A stretch of DNA of 64,000 bases from Sceloporus undulatus (Eukaryota; Chordata; Lepidosauria; Squamata; Phrynosomatidae): positions 172,754,551 through 172,818,550 of the forward strand of contig NC_056524.1 of the NCBI RefSeq assembly GCF_019175285.1, in the 5' to 3' direction. Under the pieces are notes generated by a model that worked only from the letters and a program-made list of their open reading frames with translations, ran no database searches and had not been told where the DNA came from. Position 1 is the stretch's first letter, and each line of letters opens with the position of its first letter. Made by a program: the position numbers and the translations under genes. This document shows positions 56,901-64,000 of the stretch, in pieces.

Positions 56901-59900
56901 TTTGGACACTGGCTGGCTTCTTTAGCACAATAGTTGGCTATGAGAACCATTAAACCCTTGGTTGGGAGTGCTAGAGACCTTCTGTACTCGACAGCTATCA
57001 CACCTGGTACAGAAACCACTAAGGATGCTCAGAGCTTTGACAGTAGCATGTCAAACTCTGTTTTGGTATGTCAGTGCTCAGAAAATCTAGGACAAGAAGG
57101 AGCTTCATCAAATTGCTAGTCCCAACTGCAGTAAACCCATTGAATCAATTGCTGAATGGCAAGTCAACACTTACATACATCCCATTGTTTCTAGATACAA
57201 TCTGAAATATTTCTGCTGATGGGTACAGTGATTTCATTGGGACAAAACCTACTTTGTATTGAGATCATATTGATTTCTCTTTCTTAGACATTCAAATTCT
57301 TTGGGCAAAATCGAGTATCATGCAAGCATTTTTACCCTCTTGCTTTCCTCCTGCAGCTCTTGTTGCCTCTAAGTTTGCTTTTAACATTTTTCTTTCTTTT
57401 CCAGAAAATGACAAAGGTGAATACATTTCTCCATTCCATGACATTCCAGTATATGGAGATGCTGGCAAGGTAATCCATGTAGTTATACTGAACTATTTTG
57501 CTTTGATCCCCCCAACCCATTGTTTAGAAACAGTTTAGCTACTAGATACGTAGTTACAGTGGGCCCTTCGAGTTTTGTTCTGGGACCACCTGTGGATAGC
57601 AATACCTGTGGATGCTCAAATTCCATTAAATACAATAGCATAGTAAAATGAGGTTCCTTATATAAAATGACAAAATCAAGGTTTGCCTTTTGGAATTTGT
57701 ACTACAGTATTTTAAAAATGTTCTCAACCCATGAATGCTTGAATTTGTGGATAAGGAATCAGTGGATATGGAAGGCTGACTGTACAGCCTGCCTGCTCCA
57801 ACTGCAGGCTTGCCATCCGTGGATGAGTATGCATGGATGGCAAACCTCATTGGCCCTAATGTACGTGGACATGGTGTGCTGCCATTAAAAGCCACAGGAT
57901 GAGGTCCTATGTTTTTTGTCATCTGCGGGGTAGGTGGGTCTGGGAACACAACTCCCACAGATACTAAGGACCACCTGTACTTTATGCTAAACAGGAAATG
58001 ATTTTTGTGTGTATCTTTTAACAACTTCAACCTAACTTATGATGGTGCTTAATCAAAGTAACTATTATTGCACCATCAAACAATGTCACATAAGTAAAAA
58101 AAATGACTTCATGGTAGGGATAGTTTAAATATAGTGTGCTCATGCAAATGAACTACAGTTGACCCTTTGTTTTTGTGGGGATCTGCAAAAATGGAGGCTC
58201 ACGCATATTCAAGCCCCATAGGCATGAATGGGGCCCATGCCTGTGTGCATGTACTGGGTGCATGTGCTGGGTGTACACCCTATTAAAAATAACGGAGGTC
58301 GCCCCTCTGTGGATTTTCAAGGTTGTGGATCGCAGATCTGCAAGTTAGGAGGGGCAACTGTATTTTTTAAGCAGGATGGAGGAGAAAAATCCTTTATAAC
58401 TTTCTGGCCATAGGTAGTTCTACATTTGCTCTTTTTACTAGAGAACTGCCTGCCTTCCTTTCAGCAAGCTCTGACTTCCACTAGGAAAATATGGAAGTAT
58501 TTCATCTTCATAGTATGATGGGGCTCTTGAGGGGAAAATAGAGGAGTAGGTTCAATGCATTTCACGTCGTATTGTTTAAACTGGCAACTTTAAAAGTATT
58601 TGATTCCACTAGTAGTTCTGGCCTAAATGTGTTTTGTCTTCCATTCCAGGCTTGGAAATGACTATTTCAAAACCAGTATTTAACACTTTTTTCTGTACAA
58701 CTTGTTTGCACTCAAGGATTTTTTTTATTTCTGGTAACACAATGGTGTGCTTCAAATGTTATAATTTCAGTCCAGTAAACCATATCCCCACTCATTCATT
58801 ATTCTTTTGTCTCTCTGTCTTACCCAGATATCTGACAGTTTTCCATTTTGTCAAAATGTAATGGTGAGACTGGTGTATTACATTCTTTCAGAGCAGAATA
58901 TTAAAGCAGGGCTCAGCTTGGACCAAAGATGTGCTCTTGACCTATTAAACCAGGGAGCATGTGATGCAGATTTGGAAGTTGGGGACCACACATGTGCATC
59001 CCAACTGTATTTCTTTGCTGAGAAAAAAATAGAAGACCTTCTCTCTCTTACCCATCAAATGACTCTGATACAAATTGTTACTAATACTGGAGGAGGAAGT
59101 ATCTGTATGAACTTGGGGATGGAATTATGGCACTCTTGTTGGGATGCCTGAAGCTTCACTGCATAGGTTTTGCACTCCTGCAAATAAGCCATGGTTCACT
59201 GGACTGGGCACATTGCATTTGAAGTGGGACAATACTATTATTTAGCTCTTGTTCTAACATTAGTGTGAGTTCAGCAAATAGGTTGTGGTTGTGAATCTTC
59301 ATATCTTAATTTTTAGGAAGTTAGATAAAATAATGTTATATTGTTTTGGGGAGCCCAGTGTCTTCAGAAAGAAGAGGTCAATAATGTTCTTTTCAAGGCA
59401 TGATAAGTTTTGTTATTTTTTTTATTAATTAGTCCGTGTGGATATTTATTAAGACTCCAACATAACAAAAAACGAGGGATTTAAAGTTACTATTGAAAGG
59501 GTAGCCCAAAGGGAGTTGATACAACCCAGTAATAAAAAAATGAAAGCAGAGGTGACATGTAGAACTGCAGTTAACTTCACACATGCACAGATCAACACTG
59601 TAGTACCACTGAAAATGCTTTTGAGGGGTACAGCAGCTTATCAAAAGTGGAATGTCATTTCTTTTGAACTCAATGAAATTGGATTCTGGAAATGGTATCT
59701 TTTGATCAATAGTATCTTCTAGTTAGTATGTTAACCAATTATTATTAAGTGCCCAAGTATAGCTTTAGTTTAAGCTAAAAACAATGGAAGTAGAACCTAC
59801 AGGACTAAAAACACAGCAGAGGTAGGAGCTTCATCTGCATGTAGAGTTCAGAGTCATGGGAACAATTACGAAGTCCAGTGTTTATATGAGATAGACCCTT

Positions 59901-62708
59901 CTTATTTGGAGGGGATATGCTGCTTGCTTATTCTAATAGGCAGGTGCAAACATTTCATTATCCTGGAAATTTACTGATGCAATGTAGATTGTTAGACTTC
60001 ACTTTTCTTTGTTTTTATTGCAGGGATGCCTCCCATCATGGTTTCACCGCAACTTCAGTGGCAGCACAGTTAGGGAGTCCAGTTTATTTCATTTATTAAT
60101 TACCCAGCGTTTCTCCTGGCATTGCCCAGTTTAGGGCAAAAGGTTACATTACCAAGTCTTGTTTCTAGCTCTTGTTCCTAATCCTGGTATTTTTAAGATC
60201 TTGAGAGGATTATAAAGTATCTCGCAGTCTGGGATCGGAGATGTTCTAAATTTATCAGGACTGGGCTTCTGCCCTCATTGTATTCTAAATGTACATGGCT
60301 TCTGTGTGCCTTTTTATACTTGCCCTAAATGTGTCAGACTAATTTATGTTTTTGAATGAATTTGTTTTGTATATTCATTAGGACAGAAGCTTTCTGATGC
60401 TGAGACATAGACAAAATGAAAACAATAAAAGAAGATTATTAATATAATAACATAAAAGTTTATTATCAGCAAGCAGTCATGTGTTCTTTCTCGAAATGCA
60501 GTATCCACTTTATATGTTAGTAGTACAGTACTCTAAAATGCTTTTGTCATCCAGTTTAAACATAAGGAGTTGTTTAGTTCAGTACTTGTGACAGAAGTAT
60601 ATTGTGATATTAAAAAAATCCACAAGCTGATTCCAAGAAATGCAGGTGACTGGAATGATATAAAAGCTCATTTGAAGCAAGCCTAACACTTGCAGGGATA
60701 TTTGTATGTTTCTTTAAAAAAAAATGCAACTCTGAAGGAAGAATGGGGATTTCCCCTCAAACTGAACCTAGTTGAGATCTAGAACACCATTATTATACTC
60801 TTCAGCTAATAAAAGCCTTCCAGAATAATTTACAAATGAGAAAGCAGGTCTGTCCTTCAGGCTTACAGTCTAAAAGGAAAGTGTATTGGGGAAGGAGGAA
60901 GAAAAAAAGCAATGCTAGGCACCAATGTTAAAGTTGTAGTGCTCCTTGGAAAGCCATTCCAGCTGAGATGAGAATAGTTCAGGTAGCCTTATGAAATGGC
61001 TGCTACAAAGTGATTGTAGAGAAAAAGCTTGATGCTAGGTGATATGTTTTTAGAGGCAGTGGAATAGATATTTTTTTTCTTCTCTGCCTTCTTTTCTGCA
61101 GCCTGATGAAATGTGGCTGCACTATATCAGGAAACTCTTAATACATCTAGATAGAACATGCAGAGCTAACTTTCTAGACTAACTGACTGAGGAGATGATA
61201 AATATGTGAATAGTATTTGGTGATTCCAACTGTAATCCTTTACCCTCTTACTTGGTACCAAGATTTATCAAACTCATTGGGACATATTTGGGAATAGATA
61301 GCCATGTGATTGTAATGTAAGACTTGCTTGCGGGGCTCAAATATCCCATCAGAAGTCTAGCTTTTGAAATATATTTAAGTGTAGTGGCAAAAGTATCTTT
61401 GCTACTTCATGCTAAGCAGTTGCTTATTTTTTTTCATGAAATGCTCTTCATATGTATAGCGTCCTTTCTTGTGAGTACAGTATACAGTGCGCCCACGCCA
61501 TACACGGCCTTGAGCATACACGCTCAAGCCGCGGGGCAGAAGGGGTGCCGCGTCCCATTCAATTGAATGGGCGCGCGCGCCTGTTGCGCCCTGCGCCACC
61601 GCGCCACCGCGCACGAGCCCCATTGTTTCCAATGGGGCTCGAGCATAGGCGGAATTCGCCTTACGCGGAGGGATCCGGAACGGATCCCCCGCGTAAGGCG
61701 AGGACGGACTGTATATTCATAATTGGAATGTGTAGGGATGGAATGCAATAGGGCAATATAGTACTTGGCTGTTCTAGCAAGAGAAGTCCAGTCTGTGGCT
61801 ATTGACTTAGAAGCAAGTATCACTGAGTTCAGTGGGACTCACTCTCAAGTCACTTTTATACGATTGCAGCCTTAGCCTGTAATTATGCAGGGGAACTAGG
61901 AGAAACCCCTGTAGTCTAGAGTTCACAGGCCAGGCTGATAGCTTAGATCAGTCAGGACAGAAGAAGCAGGGCAGGACAGGGACAGGCGAGGACAGAGAGA
62001 TCAGCAAACAGAAGGGATTCATCTGGTGAACTTTGTCTTGTAATTACTCTTCTTGGACTGTGCTATATTGATGGGTCTCTAACATTAGGGTGAAAGTGTC
62101 TCCATATTTGTTGCTAAGAAAATGAAGATATAAAAACAAAAAACCCTGTAAAACATCTTTGCCCATTACTGAAAGCAAAACCAGAGCTTAGAAGTGTTCC
62201 TTTTTGGGACTAAAACTCCAAGAATCTTCCAGTGGCCATGTTGGCTGGGGAGTCCTAGAAGTTATAATTTAGAAAGTAATTTTCCAATGTTCTGAGCAAA
62301 TATACTCTGATAGCTTCTTCAACCTTTAAGTCTTGCTTTTTATTATATGCCTTTAACTGTATTAATAGTTACAGTTTTGAGTTACCACAAGTGAGTTGCC
62401 TTTGTGTTCATTTTCAGATTTTCTCAAAGTCAAACTGGTTCTGTTAAAGGTTGAGAGGGCCATCTGTTGTATTCTTATCAAAATGATAAGCATCCCTGTT
62501 CTGCCCCAATAGATTTCCTCATGAAAGTATTCTTTCCATTCCTTACTGTTCTTGCTAGAAGAAACTTAACTAGGATACAAACTGCACTGCTACTTCCTCT
62601 GCTGTAAGGTCTATTACTTGAATAGTTATCAAGGGATAACCAATGTCTGGCAAGCTAAAAATTTGTAAACTGCATAAGTTAATTACACAGAGATTCAGCT
62701 CTGGTTTT

Positions 62709-62756
<48 letters not shown>

Positions 62757-63603
62757 TTTATTTGTATACCGCCCTCTGGCAAACCAATCCGGGCGGTTAA
62801 CAACAGTAAAATATAAAATATGACAATTAAAAACACTTTATCCCTCCCCCCCCCTTAAGACAGTATTAAACAGTATAACATATTAAAACACAATGTCAAT
62901 GCATAAAAACAACAATTAAAAACTAAAAACCCTGATATCCCTCTGTTGATCCTCAACCATCACTAAGATGGGGCCACGGGAGGAATGAGGGAATCAGGAA
63001 CCTGGGCCGGGATGGTTAATCTGGAAAAGCCTGCCGGAAGAGATCCGTCTTGACCGCTTTTTTAAAGCTGTCTAATGATGTTATCTGACAGTGCTATGGT
63101 CTATAGAATTCAGTATATACCTGGTTTCTTATTCTTTTCAGGATATTTTCAACATGGTGGTGGAAATACCTCGATGGACCAATGCTAAGATGGAGGTAAT
63201 TTCTTGGATGTGAATGAAAAGCTGTAGTTTAAGGTTTGCCTGTCTCAACTTCAACTTTGTCAAAATCAATTTGTCACTTTTGAGCTGGGCTGTCAAGTTA
63301 GTAGTATGGAAAATGGCAATGCTATGAAGCTGTAATTCCATGCACACTTGAGAGAAAGTAAAATCTGGATTAATTTTTTTTCTATGGAAATAGGAATTGA
63401 AGCACCTCTAAGCACAATATTTTAGGCTTGTTTTATTTTTGAATTTTTCCTTGAATGCTAAGCTAAATGAATTCTGTTTTTAGATTGCAACCAAAGATCC
63501 TCTAAATCCAATTAAACAAGATGTGAAGAAGGGAAAACTACGTTATGTTGCTAATGTATTTCCCCACAAGGGATATATCTGGAATTACGGTGCCATTCCA
63601 CAG
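50875..63603 (+). CDS. PPA1: Inorganic pyrophosphatase 1, 5' part (exons 1-4)
   Basis: Cytosolic family I soluble pyrophosphatase: hydrolyses PPi to two phosphates with Mg2+, pulling biosynthetic reactions forward. Four exons (64, 65, 54 and 120 nt) join in frame to 303 nt, the first 101 of about 289 residues. Family active-site residues visible, numbered with a +3 offset from the yeast enzyme: E51, K59 and E61 in VVEIPRW/NAKME, R81 in GKLRY, Y92 in KGYI and Y96 in NYG. The Asp metal ligands of the GDNDPID region lie beyond the window. No frame damage was seen. The next exon should start with TWEDP. Confidence 0.95.
51094..51305 (+). repeat. AAT-rich minisatellite in PPA1 intron 1
   Basis: Six or seven units of roughly 25-35 bases, each made of GCTAGCA followed by (ATA)n and a short 'tttctg' or 'tttggg' spacer. 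Confidence 0.75.
51306..51965 (-). repeat. tRNA-derived SINE split by another element
   Basis: Tail part 'ttattgagtgccttcatgtc' at 51306-51335; body and head 'gagaatgtgacttgcctaag' to 'ccactgcaccattctggct' at about 51825-51962. The insertion between is described separately. Confidence 0.65.
51340..51790 (+). mobile_element. DNA-transposon-like element with triplicated core
   Basis: Three adjacent units of about 114-117 bases (51361-51473, 51474-51587, 51588-51704), each with 'ccttttccaggacatgtcct' and 'tgtcctccattttgagaatg'-type words. The copy at 30091-30312 has one unit. Confidence 0.7.
52050..52180 (+). mobile_element. L2-like LINE 3' tail
   Basis: 'gtgagccgccttgggtctct' and 'gatggaataggagtaaaatg' follow the L2/CR1-type tail pattern. 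Confidence 0.5.
52185..52590 (+). mobile_element. RTE-clade (BovB-like) LINE 3' end
   Basis: [20 protein letters not shown], then '[18 protein letters not shown]', the broken RTE C-terminus, ending 'gggtcgccatgagttggagt' and 'tgactaacaacaac'. Confidence 0.7.
52675..53085 (+). repeat. tRNA-derived SINE split by a foldback
   Basis: 'gggtgacctttggcaagtca' and 'tccaagaaaaccttataata' before, 'gagttgccttggggtcgcca' and 'taaggcttgaaggcacacag' after the insertion. Confidence 0.8.
52779..53030. mobile_element. Foldback retro-tail element with 11-bp TSD
   Basis: 252 bases inserted in the SINE, with CTTATAATAGA duplicated at 52768-52778 and 53031-53041. Arms at about 52817-52910 and 52932-53029 are inverted copies ('ctttgagaccaactgaaaga' and 'ctttcagttagtctcaaagg'). 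The tail word GGTGCTACAAGAT links it to 24833-25215. Confidence 0.85.
53090..55190. other. PPA1 intron 1, nothing recognised
   Basis: About 2.1 kb of intron without exon-like or repeat sequence that I recognise. Confidence 0.45.
55289..55369. repeat. CpG-rich 26-bp inverted repeat (hairpin)
   Basis: GTGCGTGCTCCGCGCATGCT plus AGGGTT at 55289-55314 pairs with 55344-55369 with two mismatches over a 29-base loop. The surrounding 150 bases are unusually CpG-rich and include GCCCGTCTGTAACGGGC. Confidence 0.7.
55410..55690 (-). mobile_element. RTE-clade (BovB-like) LINE, antisense
   Basis: The minus strand reads 'tatgattgtgaaagctggac', 'ctcatttgaaatgtggtgct' and 'ggattgctaaaaagacaaat', the same segment as 36150-36260. 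Confidence 0.65.
57405..57469 (+). CDS. PPA1: PPA1 exon 2
   Basis: 65-nt exon between TTTTCCAG and GTAATC. It encodes [19 protein letters not shown] plus AGK, the conserved SPFHDIP strand of family I pyrophosphatases. It completes the Lys codon split by intron 1, which is about 6.5 kb. Confidence 0.95.
57556..57782 (+). mobile_element. Tc1/mariner-type MITE, family B, full length
   Basis: CAGTGGGCCCTTCGAG to GAAGGCTGACTG, 227 bases, TA at 57554-57555 and 57783-57784. It lies 86 bases after PPA1 exon 2. Confidence 0.8.
57785..57977 (-). mobile_element. Tc1/mariner-type MITE sharing a TA with its neighbour
   Basis: Ends TAAGGACCACCTG then TA; begins CAGCCTGCC immediately after the TA that closes the previous MITE. 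The two ends match poorly, so the left end may be altered. Confidence 0.6.
58156..58360 (+). mobile_element. Tc1/mariner-type MITE, family G
   Basis: CAGTTGACCCTTTGTTTTTG to TAGGAGGGGCAACTG, TA on both sides. Same family as 44687-44883, opposite orientation. Confidence 0.75.
58365..61480. other. PPA1 intron 2, nothing recognised
   Basis: About 3.1 kb of intron with no repeat family recognised and only chance open frames (longest about 114 codons at 58807-59151, no splice or similarity support). Confidence 0.45.
61485..61711. mobile_element. G+C-rich Tc1/mariner-type MITE, family H
   Basis: CAGTGCGCCCACGCC to GGCGAGGACGGACTG, 227 bases, flanked by TATA on both sides. Contains perfect short palindromes (GAGCCCCATTG/CAATGGGGCTC; CCCATTCAATTGAATGGG; GGATCCG/CGGATCC). 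CpGs are well kept, suggesting a young insertion. Confidence 0.85.
62200..62290. mobile_element. hAT-like MITE, family A
   Basis: 'gggactaaaactccaagaat' and 'ggctggggagtcctagaagt'. Decayed. Confidence 0.4.
62711..62756 (+). repeat. (AAT)n microsatellite
   Basis: About 15 units; the tail of the antisense L2-like element that follows. Confidence 0.9.
62757..63085 (-). mobile_element. L2-like LINE 3' end, antisense
   Basis: The minus strand encodes [14 protein letters not shown], then a 3' UTR ending in 'ccgcccggattggtttgcca', 'gagggcggtatacaaataaa'. It ends about 55 bases before PPA1 exon 3. Confidence 0.7.
63142..63195 (+). CDS. PPA1: PPA1 exon 3
   Basis: 54-nt, phase-0 exon between TTTTCAG and GTAATT. 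It encodes [18 protein letters not shown] with active-site residues E51, K59 and E61. Intron 2 before it is about 5.7 kb; intron 3 after it is only 288 bases. Confidence 0.95.
63484..63603 (+). CDS. PPA1: PPA1 exon 4
   Basis: 120-nt, phase-0 exon between TTTTTAG and GTATTT. It encodes 40 residues from [20 protein letters not shown] to WNYGAIPQ, holding R81, Y92 and Y96 of the active site. The window ends 397 bases into the following intron. Confidence 0.96.
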
Positions 63604-64000
63604 GTATTTTAATATGATGTGTCCTTTTTGTTTCTTACAGAACCTAGAAACAACAGTCAGCAACAGTAATGAAGGAAAATTTGTTACTACTGCATGGACA
63701 ACAGTTAACAAAATCACAGGAGAAAAATTAGAGTGTTGTATGTGCTATAAACAAGCAAGCTGTTTGTTATACAGCTGAAACAGTGGTTTCATAAAACACA
63801 ACTTGCATAATAATAGGGTTGTCTTAAGATTATATGGAACCCTTCTAAAGTTAGTGCTGGTTAAAGTAAGCACTATATAAATGGTGACTTACATTTAAGG
63901 AACATGGCATTCTGGAATGCTAATTTAGCTCTTTTCAGAGGAGAGGAAAAGCTTGTCTGTGAAAGCTTTGATTGTAGCACAAATATTTAGACTGCAGTAT

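Noticed and set aside
58807-59151. 114-codon open frame in PPA1 intron 2
   Set aside because: No splice sites in the right phase and no similarity to pyrophosphatase; exons 2 and 3 already join exactly.

Overview
This 64 kb window is nuclear DNA from a vertebrate, most likely a squamate reptile (a lizard). Coding exons are small and separated by large introns. The repeat content is typical of lizards: tRNA-derived SINEs with (CAA)n tails, RTE/BovB-like, L2-like, CR1 and L1 LINE fragments, and many hAT and Tc1/mariner-type MITEs. The species cannot be fixed from sequence alone.

Two host genes can be supported, both on the + strand. NPFFR1 (neuropeptide FF receptor 1, a class A GPCR) is complete in its coding part: four exons at 15013-15028, 19295-19606, 34281-34380 and 39016-39907. 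All splice phases agree and give a 439-residue protein ending in the family-typical PAWDI. About 11 kb downstream, PPA1 (cytosolic inorganic pyrophosphatase) begins with a CpG-rich housekeeping promoter and four exons (50875-50938, 57405-57469, 63142-63195, 63484-63603). The window ends inside its fourth intron, so only the first 101 residues are present. From general knowledge of the human map, PPA1 and NPFFR1 are also neighbours on chromosome 10q22 in the same relative order and orientation, so this is conserved synteny. The two genes do not act in one pathway.

Layout: 1-14 kb is intergenic, with MITEs, two L1 3' fragments and SINEs. 14.4-39.9 kb is NPFFR1; its 14.7 kb second intron carries 5S-rRNA-derived SINEs, a SPIN-like hAT element, foldback elements and a hairpin minisatellite. 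40-50.5 kb is intergenic, with RTE LINEs carrying nested insertions, a pair of 75 bp inverted repeats 1.4 kb apart, L2-like tails and a CR1 fragment ending just before the PPA1 promoter. 50.6-64 kb is the 5' half of PPA1; intron 1 has an AAT minisatellite, a SINE split by a tandemly amplified element and a second SINE split by a 252 bp foldback with an 11 bp target duplication.

I see no operon-like, CRISPR-like or otherwise new biological system. No LTR retrovirus or other capsid-bearing element was recognised. The most interesting observations are cleanly bounded nested insertions and unclassified foldback elements whose boundaries can be read directly.
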